Below are positions 1 to 9,148 of a DNA stretch of 64,000 nt, in pieces. The notes beneath the pieces are model-generated. The model worked only from the letters and a program-made list of their open reading frames with translations, searched no databases and was not told the DNA's origin. Each line of letters opens with the position of its first letter. Position 1 is the first letter of the stretch. The translations under genes were made by a program, and so were the position numbers. Source of the stretch: Leptolyngbya sp. BL0902 (lineage in GTDB: Bacteria; Cyanobacteriota; Cyanobacteriia; Phormidesmidales; Phormidesmidaceae); contig NZ_CP046158.1 in assembly GCF_016403105.1 (NCBI RefSeq), positions 1-64,000 of the forward strand, read 5' to 3'.

Positions 1-243
1 GTGGTATTTCCCATTGCCCTGTCGCTCTCGCAGACCCTAGGGGTCAGCTTTTTGCCCTTTGCGGTGGCTATCATGATCGCGGCATCGGCCAGCTTTAGCA
101 CCCCCATTGGCTATCAAACCAACCTGATGGTCTACGGCCCCGGCGGCTACAAATTCACCGACTTCATGCGGGTAGGCATTCCCTTCAACGTGCTGTTTTG
201 GGGGATGACAGTGTTGATTGCACCAAGGGTATTTCCATTTTAG
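1..243 (+). CDS. SLC13/DASS-family anion permease, C-terminal fragment
   Basis: This is the last 80 codons of a membrane transporter whose 5' part lies outside the window; the GTG at base 1 is probably internal. The piece carries a Gly/Ser/Thr-rich stretch (STPIGYQTNLMVYGPGGY) typical of the C-terminal half of sodium-coupled divalent-anion permeases of the SLC13/DASS group, followed by one final hydrophobic helix. Cyanobacterial members move sulfate or dicarboxylates. ABC sulfate-uptake genes begin about 5 kb downstream, which fits a sulfate role but does not prove it. The substrate is unknown. Confidence 0.7.
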   Translation: MVFPIALSLSQTLGVSFLPFAVAIMIAASASFSTPIGYQTNLMVYGPGGYKFTDFMRVGIPFNVLFWGMTVLIAPRVFPF

Positions 244-802
244 GGCGTAAAAAACGGAGCGTTGGTGGTCTAGATAGACGGTAGGTGGTAGCCCCGCCGT
301 TGATGGGATGCCGCGTAACCTACCATATCCCTTGTCTATGGGGAGGTTACGCTACTGCCTAAGAGATGGGGCACAATTTTTATTGTGAAAAAATTATCCA
401 TACCACAGCGATGTCATGATCGCATAAAAAATAGTTGCTAACTTTGGTTAAAATCATCCTTATATGTGTAATTACTGCAAAAAAATGGAGTTTTTAACAA
501 TTCGCAATAATTAATGCGTTCAAAATAAGTGATCGTCGCATGGCTCCTCTCAAGTCAATTTCCTACAGTATAAGTATCAGAAAAAAAGGCATCGCAGTTG
601 ATTCAGTGAAGGACTTGAGCTTAAAAATGGAGCGTATCTTATCTATTAAGTTCTCTCAAAAACTAGCTTCCATGGCCTTCACCACATCGCCCAAAGAAGC
701 TAAAGCGATACCCTCTAGCTACACCTCAATCCTTGAGATATAGCGCTAAATTTTCTGATATTTTCGTCCCTAGTTCACTACAACCTTTTTAGGAGACGCA
801 CC
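244..802. promoter_or_regulatory. Intergenic region upstream of the pilus operon
   Basis: This stretch of about 560 bases holds no convincing gene. The part from about 400 to 540 is clearly richer in A and T than its surroundings, as expected for a promoter of the pilus operon that starts at 803. A 67-codon reading frame at 540-743 lacks a ribosome-binding site and any family resemblance, so it is left out. I could not pick a definite -35/-10 pair. Confidence 0.35.
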
Positions 803-1342
803 ATGCTGTCTACATCTTTCCGCAATACCCTAATCGCTTCCACTCTGTTAGTTGGCGCTTCTCTAATGGTTGGCCCCGCTGCCATGGCCGCTGATGATCC
901 AGACCCTGCTACTAATAGTGGGGATTCAGAGGTGTCTGCTACTGTAGAACTAATCAACCGAGTTACTTTCGGGCCAGCAGCAACAACGGTCGTTAAGCCT
1001 GTCACTGCATTAACTGATGTTGCCTTTCCACTAGGAACAGTGACGATTCGCAACAACAACCCTGACGGATGGGATCTGAATGTTGCATCAACAAATGAAG
1101 GTTTGTTGAAATTTGGCAGCCACACGCTATCCTACTCAGCCATTACTCTGGCAAATACAGATGATATTACTGAGACTTCTGTCAACCCTATTACCGGAGG
1201 GCTTCTAGCCACTGGTGTCTTTAGTGCAAGAGTTGCTGGTGGTACAGAGGCAATTAACGTTTCGGCCTTGCTCGCTGTTCCGGCAGATGTTGCGGCAGGC
1301 GAGTACACCGACACCCTCACCTTTACCCTGACCTCTAAGTAA
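803..1342 (+). CDS. Secreted pilin-like subunit (spore-coat-U/chaperone-usher type)
   Basis: This 179-residue protein has a Sec signal peptide (hydrophobic LIASTLLVGASLMVGPAAMA, cut near AMA-A). The mature part is beta-rich and ends in GEYTDTLTFTLTSK, the closing strand typical of spore-coat-U (SCPU)-like subunits of archaic or alternative chaperone-usher pili. AGGAG at 791-795, seven bases before the ATG, supports the start. It is the first gene of a four-gene operon with a second subunit, a chaperone and an usher, so it is probably a major exported subunit folded by donor-strand complementation. There are no cysteines in the mature part. Family and context are strong; its role as tip or shaft is unknown. 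Confidence 0.75.
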   Translation: MLSTSFRNTLIASTLLVGASLMVGPAAMAADDPDPATNSGDSEVSATVELINRVTFGPAATTVVKPVTALTDVAFPLGTVTIRNNNPDGWDLNVASTNEGLLKFGSHTLSYSAITLANTDDITETSVNPITGGLLATGVFSARVAGGTEAINVSALLAVPADVAAGEYTDTLTFTLTSK

Positions 1343-1447
1343 TCGTTGGAGACTTGGTGTGTATGACCAGGGTTCGTCCTAGCTAATCTAATGCATGGTG
1401 CGGGGATAGGTTATCTCCGCATCATGGCACTGAGAAGGAGGTGGGAG

Positions 1448-1942
1448 ATGGTGGGTTGTGGGTTATTTTTGGGCTATCGGTGGCAGATTTCTAAAGGGTT
1501 ATTGGCTCTAGGGTTACTGGGGTTGGGTGTCCCTGCTCCAGCCGTTGCGGTGGCGCTAGAACCCACGGTGGACTATACCTCGCCGTCTTCGTTTACGATA
1601 AACCCCACCAGTGGCAACCCCAATCAAGATTTTGGCGTGGTTCGGGTGCAGTCGGATAGTGCAACGGGCTGGGTGTTGCGGGTGCGGTCGTTGCGGGGCG
1701 GGGTGCTCAAGCATGAGTCTCACCCAGCCACGGTGCCCTATAGCCTAACGGTGGATGGCATCCAAGTGGGTAGTTTGGTCGGGGGCAATGCGGTCACGGT
1801 GATGACCACCACGAGCCTCACCTGTGCCGCGCCGACGGGTTGCACCTTTCCAGTGCGGGCCACCATTATGTCGGGAGAGGCGCAGGGCAAACCGTCCGGA
1901 TCCTATACCGATACCTTGACCTTTACTTTGGTAGAGCAGTGA
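1448..1942 (+). CDS. Second secreted pilin-like subunit (SCPU type)
   Basis: This is a 164-residue protein. I chose the ATG at 1448 because AAGGAGG lies six bases upstream; two earlier in-frame ATGs (1391, 1424) lack such a site. A hydrophobic signal sequence (LLALGLLGLGVPAPAVAVA) is followed by a beta-rich domain ending in SGSYTDTLTFTLVEQ, nearly the same closing strand as the upstream subunit. One cysteine pair (CAAPTGC) could form a disulphide. It lies about 105 bases after the first subunit and before the chaperone. It is likely a minor or adaptor pilin; the precise role is inference. Confidence 0.72.
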   Translation: MVGCGLFLGYRWQISKGLLALGLLGLGVPAPAVAVALEPTVDYTSPSSFTINPTSGNPNQDFGVVRVQSDSATGWVLRVRSLRGGVLKHESHPATVPYSLTVDGIQVGSLVGGNAVTVMTTTSLTCAAPTGCTFPVRATIMSGEAQGKPSGSYTDTLTFTLVEQ

Positions 1943-2079
1943 GGTATCCCTGTCGGTTCTCACTCTAAATTCCTTCCCCGGTGGGAGAGGGGCTGGGGGG
2001 AGGACTCTGAGGACGCCGAGCGTAACCGATCTAAACCGTTTTCTGATTGGATTGTTTTGGTAAATGCCGGGAGGCTGCG

Positions 2080-2865
2080 ATGAAATCTCTACCCTATGTT
2101 GGCCTATCCTGTTTGGGTGGTATTGCCTCGGCATTGGTGGGGGCTGGGGTGTTGATGGCAGCTCCGGCCTGGGCGGATGCCAGCTACCAGCTAACGCCCT
2201 CCCGTCTAGTGTTAGAGCCCGTGGGGGGGCGGTCGGCAGGGTCGTTTCAAGTTCGCAGTATGGGGGATGAACCCGTAGCCATTGAGGTGCGGGTGACGGA
2301 TCGCCAAATGGATCTTCAGGGTAACGAAACCCAGAACGACGCTGAGGACGATTTTGTGGTGTATCCGCCGCAGATTTTGTTGCAACCCGGACAGGTGCAA
2401 ACCGTGCGAGTCACCTGGTTGGGTGATCCCAACGTGGAGGTGGAACAAGCCTTTCGGCTGATTACTGAGCAACTGCCCATCGACCTCGGCGGGCCAGAGG
2501 AAACCCCCACCGGAGTGACCGTTCGTATCAATGCCCTCTATCGCTATGTGGCGGCGCTGTATGTCACTCCCCCAGGAGCCAGACCCAACGTGGTAATTAG
2601 CCAAGCCAGCCACCAACGCATTGATGGCGAAGATAAGCTGCTGCTGGAATTTAACAACCAAGGCACCGCCCACCAACTGCTGTCGGGGCTAACCCTTACC
2701 CTTGCTCCCGTTAGCCAACCGGGAGCCAGCCTTACCCTCTCGCCCGACCAACTGACCGGAATCAACGGCGAGAACGTGTTGGCCCAACACCAGCGCCAGT
2801 TTGTGATGCCCTGGCCCGAAGGCTTGCCCATCGGCCCCGTCACCGCCAGCTTTGAACTCCGTTAG
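2080..2865 (+). CDS. Periplasmic pilus assembly chaperone (PapD-like)
   Basis: This 261-residue protein has a signal peptide ending near APAWADA and two immunoglobulin-like domains. The first domain starts at YQLTPSRLVLEPVGGRSAGSF, carries the EVRVTDRQ strand and the VVYPPQILLQPGQVQTVRVTW strand typical of the subunit-binding edge, then an EQAFRLITEQLPI segment that matches the conserved FRL.. chaperone motif. The ATG at 2080 is preceded by GGGAGG five bases upstream; the earlier ATG at 2047 is not. It should bind pilin subunits in the periplasm and hand them to the usher encoded next. Confidence 0.85.
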   Translation: MKSLPYVGLSCLGGIASALVGAGVLMAAPAWADASYQLTPSRLVLEPVGGRSAGSFQVRSMGDEPVAIEVRVTDRQMDLQGNETQNDAEDDFVVYPPQILLQPGQVQTVRVTWLGDPNVEVEQAFRLITEQLPIDLGGPEETPTGVTVRINALYRYVAALYVTPPGARPNVVISQASHQRIDGEDKLLLEFNNQGTAHQLLSGLTLTLAPVSQPGASLTLSPDQLTGINGENVLAQHQRQFVMPWPEGLPIGPVTASFELR

Positions 2866-2961
2866 GTTGGCCCAAGGCATTTGATCGGGTGTTGGCCCCA
2901 GATATTGGAGCCTCTTGCCATAATTGGCTTAGTTTTTCTGCCTGGGGCATGATTTTCAGGC

Positions 2962-5577
2962 TTGGTTGAGGTGATGGCTTACCGATGGGTTGCAATGGTC
3001 ATGCTATTAGCGCTGGGTTATCCAGGGCCAGCCGCCGCGACCCCTGGCCCTCACCTAATATCCCCCTCAACACCCGCACCACACCCCCTCCCCGATCCTC
3101 AAGCTCCTGAACCCCTGCCCACCGAAACCCAGGATTTAGAAAATCCAGCCACCCCTCACCACGAAAATCCGGGGTCGGAGGACGAGTTATTCGAGCAAAT
3201 CTTTGGCCGACCGCGCCCCCAGGATCAAACCATCCCCGTGCCCTTTTTTATTAACGATCAGCGGCGGGGGCAGGCCCTGGTGGTCATTACTGGCGGACGG
3301 GCCAGCCTGGTGCAGGCAGCTCCGGTGTTGGATCAAACCCGCGACCTGTTGCAGCCAGACATTCAAGCCCAGCTAGAGGCCCTGGTGGATGGGGCAGGGT
3401 TTTTGAGCCTTGAATTGCTTCAGCAGGGGGGGATTCCTACAATTTTTGACCAGGGCCAACTGGCGCTGTATCTGACGGTGCCCCCCGCCCTGCGGCGCAC
3501 CAATGTGGTGGACGCCCTAGGGGTGCCCCCGGAGGCGGCCAATGCCCTGCCCATTAGCCGAGTGAGTGGCTATGTGAATGTGTTGGGCGGCAACGATATT
3601 GTTTGGGCGGGGCAAGGCCCCACGGGACGGCAACCCCTGCGGCTAGCCTTCGATGGGGCGCTGAATGTATCGGGCTGGGTGCTGGAGGGACGGGCCGATG
3701 TGCTAGAGGGCGGCAGTCCTGGTTTTCAGCGGGGGGATGTGCGGCTGGTGCGGGACGATACCGCCAACGCCCTGCGCTACATTGCAGGCGACATCACCAT
3801 TCCGGTGAGTGGAGCGTTTCAATCGCTGGTGCCCTTGGGCGGCATTTCGGTGTCGCGCAACTTTAGCTTGCAGCCCTACCGCATCACCCGGCCCACCGGA
3901 GAATTTACCTTTTTCCTAGAGCGTCCCTCCCAGGTGGAAATTTATATCAACGGTGTGCGGGTGCAGCAGCTTCGGCTAGAGGCTGGCCCCCAGGATATCC
4001 GCAGTCTGTCCTTGGCAACGGGGTCTAACGATATTCAACTGATCATCACCAACGACCTCGGCCAGGTGCAGCGGCTCGACTTCCGCACCGCCCTGGCCGG
4101 AAACCTACTGGCTCCGGGGCTACAGCAGTTTTCCTACAACCTGGGCTTTCCATCGGGGTCATTTCTAGGGCAGCGCCAATACGACTGGAGCCAACCTCAA
4201 CTGGCCTTGGCCCACCGCTGGGGAGCCACCAGCACCCTCACCCTCGGCGGCTACCTCCAGGCCACGCCCTCCTTTCAAATGGTGGAGGCCGACGGTATTT
4301 GGGCTTCATCGCTGGGTAATTTGGGTTGGGATGTGGCCCTTAGCCATCGGGGAGAGGTGGGGCTGGGCATGGCGGCGCGGGTACAGTATGAGCGACCGAT
4401 CAAGGCCCAGGATGTGGCCCAGCGCTCGCTGCGGATGACGGCGGAATATCGCGATGATCGCTTCACGACCCTCACCAGCCCCAACCCTAGCCAAGATTGG
4501 TTGCAGATCTCCGCCGCCTACAGCCAACGCCTCTTTGACAGCGCCAGCCTCAACCTGGGCGGCAGCTACAGCTTGGGCCGCACGGTGCCCAATACCTACA
4601 GTCTCAACCTGGGGCTATCCCAAAGCTTTAGCAATGGCCTCAGTGGTAGTGTCAACGCCAACTATCGCCGCACTCCCCAAAACCAGGATGAAATACGGGT
4701 CTTTGCGGGTTTGTCTTGGCTGTTGCCAGCCCAGCGGCAATCCCTAGCGGTCAATACTAGCCTCAACAACACCAGCCGCGCCACGAATCAACTACAGTGG
4801 CGGCGCAGCCCCGATCAGCCCCTGATGGCCACGGGCTGGGCGCTTAACCTTAACCAAAACGGCGATCAATACGGTGTGCTAGGGGAAATGAGCTACACCG
4901 ACTACCGCTTTGATATCAAGCTTGGCCAAGCCTGGGATAGTACCTTTAATCCCTCAGCGGCCACGATTTCATCCGCCACCACCCACGCCACCCGGATCAC
5001 CTTTGGCACCGCCCTGGTGTTTGCCGATGGCCGCTTTGGCTGGTCACGCCCGGTGACGAATAGCTTTGTCCTGGTGGTGCCGCGCGAACGGTGGCGGGGG
5101 CAGCGTATTGGCGTTAATCCCTCCAGCAATGGCTATGGGGCCGTGGTGAATGCCTTTGGCCCAGCGGTAATTCCCGACCTCCAGCCCTACTATGTGTCTC
5201 GTCTGCGGCTGGAGGCCCTAGAAGCGCCCCTCGGCTACGACCTTGGCCCCAGCGAATGGGTGGTGTGGCCCAGCTACCGCAGCGGCACGCTGATTTTGGC
5301 AGGCACCGAGGCCGCCGTCTTTGGGCGCGGCGTTTTAGTGGATGGCAACGGCGAACCCCTAGGGCTTCAAGGCGGCGAGGTGATCTCCCTCTCAGACCCA
5401 AACTGGCCTGCCCAAGGATTTTTTACCAATCGATTAGGGCGGTTTGCGCTGATGGGTCTCAGCCCTGGCCGCTACGAAATTCGCCTGCGCGACCGTGCCC
5501 CCATCGAGTTTGAAATTCTGGCTGACCAATCGGGCTTAGTGGATCTGGGTACCTTGGCCGTCCCCGCTGCCCCATAG
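2962..5577 (+). CDS. Outer-membrane pilus usher (FimD/PapC-like)
   Basis: This protein is about 870 residues long. The start is a TTG at 2962, or more likely the ATG at 2974. It has a signal peptide and a Pro-rich linker, then the motif DELFEQIFGRP seen near the N terminus of archaic/alternative ushers. A plug region follows (TGEFTFFLERPSQVEIYING), then a long series of alternating beta strands for the translocation barrel and a C-terminal beta domain ending in EFEILADQSGLVDLGTLAV. It should export the two upstream subunits. The length is near the family norm. Chaperone-usher systems are known in some cyanobacteria but are uncommon there. Confidence 0.85.
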   Translation: MVEVMAYRWVAMVMLLALGYPGPAAATPGPHLISPSTPAPHPLPDPQAPEPLPTETQDLENPATPHHENPGSEDELFEQIFGRPRPQDQTIPVPFFINDQRRGQALVVITGGRASLVQAAPVLDQTRDLLQPDIQAQLEALVDGAGFLSLELLQQGGIPTIFDQGQLALYLTVPPALRRTNVVDALGVPPEAANALPISRVSGYVNVLGGNDIVWAGQGPTGRQPLRLAFDGALNVSGWVLEGRADVLEGGSPGFQRGDVRLVRDDTANALRYIAGDITIPVSGAFQSLVPLGGISVSRNFSLQPYRITRPTGEFTFFLERPSQVEIYINGVRVQQLRLEAGPQDIRSLSLATGSNDIQLIITNDLGQVQRLDFRTALAGNLLAPGLQQFSYNLGFPSGSFLGQRQYDWSQPQLALAHRWGATSTLTLGGYLQATPSFQMVEADGIWASSLGNLGWDVALSHRGEVGLGMAARVQYERPIKAQDVAQRSLRMTAEYRDDRFTTLTSPNPSQDWLQISAAYSQRLFDSASLNLGGSYSLGRTVPNTYSLNLGLSQSFSNGLSGSVNANYRRTPQNQDEIRVFAGLSWLLPAQRQSLAVNTSLNNTSRATNQLQWRRSPDQPLMATGWALNLNQNGDQYGVLGEMSYTDYRFDIKLGQAWDSTFNPSAATISSATTHATRITFGTALVFADGRFGWSRPVTNSFVLVVPRERWRGQRIGVNPSSNGYGAVVNAFGPAVIPDLQPYYVSRLRLEALEAPLGYDLGPSEWVVWPSYRSGTLILAGTEAAVFGRGVLVDGNGEPLGLQGGEVISLSDPNWPAQGFFTNRLGRFALMGLSPGRYEIRLRDRAPIEFEILADQSGLVDLGTLAVPAAP

Positions 5578-5663
5578 GGCGAATCTGGCCCCAGGCCAGG
5601 ATAGGGCGGTAGTCTACCGTCAGGGCCCAACGGATCCTCTACAGCCCTAGCAGCCCCAGGGGG

Positions 5664-6569
5664 TTACTCCCGCTTTTCCTTCAGCCCTAGCTGTACGACC
5701 AAAGTCACCACGGCAATCATGGATAACAACAGCGAAGCCCCAAAGGCGGCCACGGTGTCAAACTCGCCATAGACCCGCTGCACATGGAGCGTGAGGGTAT
5801 TGGTCTGGCGAATTACTTTGCCCGATACAACAGAAATAGCCCCGAACTCCCCAATCGCCCGAGCGGTACACAGAATGATTCCGTACATGATGGCCCAGCG
5901 AATATTGGGCAGCGTTACCCGCCAAAATGCCTGCCAAGGACTGGCCCCTAGGGTATAGGCGGCCTCTTCGGCGCTGTGGCCATGTTCTTGGAGGGCAGGC
6001 AGCACCTCGCGCACCACAAAGGGAAAGGTGATAAATAACGTCACAAGCACCATGCTGGGCCAAGCGAACACGATCTGGATGCCCTGGCTGCGGAAGAACG
6101 GGCCAACCAAGCCAATGGTGGGGCTATAGGTCAGCATCACCAGCATCCCCACCACCACGGGGGAAATAGCAATGGGTAGATCTAACAAGCCTAAAATTAG
6201 CAACCGCCCTGGGAACCGATAGCGGGCCAACAGCCACGCCGTGAGCACCCCAAACACCGTATTTAGGGGCACCACCCAGAGGGTGATCAGCACCGTCATC
6301 CAAATGGCGTGGCGGGCCTCCGGGGTGGTAATTCCGGCCATAAAGGCTCCCCACCCCGCTGCAAAGGCCTGCACCAAAATGTTGATCAGCGGAAAAACCA
6401 CCAGCAGCGCCAGGAAGATAAATCCTAGGCTAATTAAGGCCCATTTGCCGTAGGGCGAAGGTGGGCGCAGTGGGGTTGAGACAGCGGCAGCAACCTCTGA
6501 GCCTAGGGGCGGCAGTGAGGACGAATCACGGCCCTGATTCGCCTCTGGCCTCTCCTGATCAATCGTCAT
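5664..6569 (-). CDS. cysW: Sulfate ABC transporter permease CysW
   Basis: This 301-residue inner-membrane permease has six predicted membrane segments and the cytoplasmic EAA loop (EEAAYTLGASPWQAFWRVTLPNI) that docks on the CysA ATPase. The C-terminal motif ARAIGEFGAISVVSG is the CysW type. The first 11 codons overlap the 3' end of cysT by 11 bases, which implies translational coupling. With CysT it forms the membrane channel for sulfate/thiosulfate import, fed by Sbp. The hydrophilic N-terminal tail of about 40 residues is somewhat long. Confidence 0.93.
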   Translation of the reverse strand: MTIDQERPEANQGRDSSSLPPLGSEVAAAVSTPLRPPSPYGKWALISLGFIFLALLVVFPLINILVQAFAAGWGAFMAGITTPEARHAIWMTVLITLWVVPLNTVFGVLTAWLLARYRFPGRLLILGLLDLPIAISPVVVGMLVMLTYSPTIGLVGPFFRSQGIQIVFAWPSMVLVTLFITFPFVVREVLPALQEHGHSAEEAAYTLGASPWQAFWRVTLPNIRWAIMYGIILCTARAIGEFGAISVVSGKVIRQTNTLTLHVQRVYGEFDTVAAFGASLLLSMIAVVTLVVQLGLKEKRE

Positions 6570-7425
6570 AGCGCTGGCTCCACCCTTGCAATAGATTAAT
6601 CAGCAGCAAAATAATCAGCGACAGCAGCATCAGCACAAAGGATACGGCGGCAGCTCCGCCATAGTCGTACTCCTCTAGCCGCTGGTAGATATAAACCGGG
6701 GCAGTAAGGGTCGAGAAGGGAATGTTGCCCGACAGCAGCACCACTGCGCCATACTCACCGATGGATCGCGAAAAGGCCAGCACAAACCCGGTGAGCAGGG
6801 AGGGAATCAGCAGGGGCAAAATCACCCGCCAGAAGGTTTGCCGGGGCGTTGCGCCTAAACTGGTTGCCGCCTCCTCGACCTCCGGCTCTAGGGCCATGAG
6901 CACGGGCTGAATCGCCCGCACCACAAAGGGCAGGGTGACAAAGACCATGGCCAAAATCACCCCCATTTGGGAGTACACCAACTGCACTGGGGTGATGCCA
7001 AACCAACCAAAGACCTCCGCCAAAGGGGTGCCGGGGTCGAAGAATCGACCAATGGGGCCACCGGGGGCATACAAAAAGGCCAGCGTGACCCCGGCCACCG
7101 CATTGGGCATGGCAAAGGGTAAATCGACAATGGCATTGGTGATCGCCCGCCCCGGAAACTCGTAGCGCACCAAAATCCAGGCCAGCACCAAGCCCGCCAC
7201 GGTGTTGATCGTCGCGGCAATGCCCGCACTAAAAAAGGTGAGCTGGTAGGCCGCCACGGCGGCGGGGGTCGTTACCATGCGCCAGAAGTCGGCGGGGGCA
7301 ATGGTGGTAATGCGGAACAGCAGGGCGGCAATGGGCAACAGTACGAGGGCGCTACCGTAGGCCACCGCCAGCCCTATCGGCACCAAGGTTCCTGGGTTGC
7401 GCTTCCCAGCAGAAAGGGATGCCAT
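6559..7425 (-). CDS. cysT: Sulfate ABC transporter permease CysT (CysU)
   Basis: This 288-residue permease has six membrane segments. Its EAA loop (EEAATSLGATPRQTFWRVILP) and the motif SRSIGEYGAVVLLSGN are characteristic of CysT/CysU. Its ATG overlaps the last base of the sbp stop codon (TAATG), and its own end overlaps the cysW start, so sbp-cysT-cysW is one tightly coupled operon read leftwards. It works as the partner of CysW in the cytoplasmic membrane. Confidence 0.93.
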   Translation of the reverse strand: MASLSAGKRNPGTLVPIGLAVAYGSALVLLPIAALLFRITTIAPADFWRMVTTPAAVAAYQLTFFSAGIAATINTVAGLVLAWILVRYEFPGRAITNAIVDLPFAMPNAVAGVTLAFLYAPGGPIGRFFDPGTPLAEVFGWFGITPVQLVYSQMGVILAMVFVTLPFVVRAIQPVLMALEPEVEEAATSLGATPRQTFWRVILPLLIPSLLTGFVLAFSRSIGEYGAVVLLSGNIPFSTLTAPVYIYQRLEEYDYGGAAAVSFVLMLLSLIILLLINLLQGWSQRYDD

Positions 7426-8507
7426 TACCGCCGAACCTTAGCTTGAGCTTGGTCAAACAGGCCACCATCAGCAAACAGCAGGCGATTGATTTCCTGCCAA
7501 CCGCCAAAGTCGGCGGGGGTGTAAATGGTCTCTACGGACTGATATTGGTCGGCATGGGCGGCCAAAACATCGGGGTCGATGGGGCGATAGCCTGCCTTGG
7601 CGTAGATTTCCTGGGCCAGGGGCGTAAATAGGAACTCAACAAAGGCTTCGGCCACGTCGCGAGTGCCCCGCGCATCCACCACCGCATCCACCACCGTGAC
7701 CGGAAAATCGACCGCCACGTTCGTAGGGGGCACCACGTAGGGCGTATCGCTTCCCTGAGCTTGGTTGGTAAACAGAATCTCGTTTTCAAAGTTCACCATC
7801 ACATCGCCAATGCCCTGATTCACAAAGGCATCGGTGGCCTCCCGACCGCCGCTTTCTAGCACCCGAATATTTTGCACCAGACTATCTAGGTAAGTCTGGG
7901 CGGCTCCCTCACCCTCGTCCTTGAGGACAGAACCAAAGCCTCCCAAGACGCCCCAGCGGGCATTGCCTGAGGTTTTGGGGTTGATGGCTACGATCTCAAT
8001 TCCATCGCGGCTGAGGTCGCTCCAGTTCTGAATGTTTTTGGGATTATCGGGGCGCACCACCAGGGCCATGACGGTGGAGGCAGGCGCGGCATTGTTGGGC
8101 AGGCGCGTAGCCCAATCCTCTGACACCAGGCCCGCATCAACCAGAACGGTAATGTTGGTCTCTAGGTTTTGGGCCAGCACATCCGCCTCAAACCCTTCAA
8201 TGATGGCCCGCGACTGCTGCCCCGACGGCCCATAGGATTCCTTGAACGTAACCGTTTGTCCTGTTTGCTCCTTCCAGTGCTCCTGAAAGGCAGGGATGAT
8301 CTGGTCAAAGACAGACTTTGCCACGGCGTAGGAAGACAGGGTGATCTCCACGGGGGGGAGGTCGCCTGTTCCATCGCCACCGCTGGATTGAGCCGCCTGA
8401 TCAGAGCTAGGGGTTGCGCAGCTCACCAACAGGGCACTCGCCAAACCTAGTCCAGTCCAGCCTAAAAAAGCGCGCCGTTTTTGCAGGTAGAACAATCGGT
8501 TAATCAT
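7425..8507 (-). CDS. sbpA: Sulfate-binding lipoprotein/periplasmic protein Sbp
   Basis: This 360-residue solute-binding protein begins with a twin-Arg-like RR and a hydrophobic stretch ending in LLVSC, a lipobox, so it is probably anchored to the outer face of the plasma membrane. Sulfate-binding family motifs include SYGPSGQQSRAI, NPKTSGNARWG and the C-terminal AKAGYRPIDPDV. It captures sulfate or thiosulfate for CysTWA. It is the first gene of the minus-strand operon and faces cysA across a 640-base regulatory gap. Confidence 0.93.
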   Translation of the reverse strand: MINRLFYLQKRRAFLGWTGLGLASALLVSCATPSSDQAAQSSGGDGTGDLPPVEITLSSYAVAKSVFDQIIPAFQEHWKEQTGQTVTFKESYGPSGQQSRAIIEGFEADVLAQNLETNITVLVDAGLVSEDWATRLPNNAAPASTVMALVVRPDNPKNIQNWSDLSRDGIEIVAINPKTSGNARWGVLGGFGSVLKDEGEGAAQTYLDSLVQNIRVLESGGREATDAFVNQGIGDVMVNFENEILFTNQAQGSDTPYVVPPTNVAVDFPVTVVDAVVDARGTRDVAEAFVEFLFTPLAQEIYAKAGYRPIDPDVLAAHADQYQSVETIYTPADFGGWQEINRLLFADGGLFDQAQAKVRR

Positions 8508-8707
8508 GATTTTTGGGAGGGAGAAATAACAAGAAGGTGGCCGCGATTACCCCCCATCAGGGGCAGGACGCGGATTGAGAGTTGTTCGTACGCGCTTCAG
8601 AGGGAAGGATCGCCGCATCACTCAGTCTTTGCATTCCTGGGCTTCAACGCTAGAGAGGAAGCTTCAGAATGTGACAGCTTCAACATTGTATATGAAACGT
8701 AAAATCA

Positions 8708-8725
8708 ACTGAAATATTTTTCAGT
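8708..8725. promoter_or_regulatory. Inverted repeat, candidate operator near sbp
   Basis: This is a perfect seven-base inverted repeat with a TATT centre, lying about 200 bases upstream of the sbp start in AT-rich DNA. It could be a regulator site for sulfate genes. No terminator-like T run or upstream transcript makes an RNA hairpin role more likely. Confidence 0.35.
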
Positions 8726-9037
8726 CATTTTCAATTTCGATGGCCTAGAAAATCTCAACTCGGTAGGGGCAATGAGCCCTCGAGGAGACCGCTGGGAGGG
8801 GCCGTTCCCATGGAGGCGGGTGTGGGTGGCCTCGGCTACAGGGAAGCTGGCCAAGGCAAGGTCGTGGGGGCGGGCGGCTGACCCTGACGCCTCTGACCCT
8901 GGGGGTTAGGAGGTGGGGTCATGGGGGCATTGTGTTTAATCTACGGTATTCCGGTAGGGTTGTCGATGATTGCTCTCAAATCGTATCATAGGATCTCAGG
9001 CAGAATTCTGATTGAAATAGAGTTTGCTTGAAAATTT

Positions 9038-9054
9038 TTGAAGTTCGATTTCAA
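9038..9054. promoter_or_regulatory. LysR-type inverted repeat upstream of cysA
   Basis: TTGAA and TTCAA arms sit seven bases apart, about 95 bases upstream of the cysA start. The geometry fits a LysR-type (CysR-like) site. This is a short match in AT-rich DNA, so the call is tentative. Confidence 0.3.
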
Positions 9055-9148
9055 GGCAATATCAAAGAAGCTTGTGCCTGACATGCGTCTAATGTAGGTT
9101 GATTGCACGCATGGATTTGGCTACGCCGATCAAATTGGGGGAACAACT

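Larger units (their letters stand above)
8508..9148. promoter_or_regulatory. Divergent sbp/cysA control region
   Basis: This non-coding 641-base gap separates the divergent sbp and cysA genes. It holds an 18-base perfect inverted repeat near the sbp side (ACTGAAA, four-base gap, TTTCAGT at 8708-8725). A second repeat lies near the cysA side (TTGAA, seven-base gap, TTCAA at 9038-9054), in an AT-rich stretch. The latter has the T-N11-A spacing of LysR-family sites. Sulfate-starvation control by the LysR-type CysR is known in Synechococcus; its involvement here is inference. Confidence 0.5.

Noticed and set aside
540..743. 67-codon rightward frame upstream of the pilus operon
   Set aside because: No ribosome-binding site, no family features and a position inside a likely promoter region.
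5585..5599. Hairpin CTGGCC-CCA-GGCCAG as terminator between usher and cysW
   Set aside because: No T run follows on either strand, so it is not a standard terminator.
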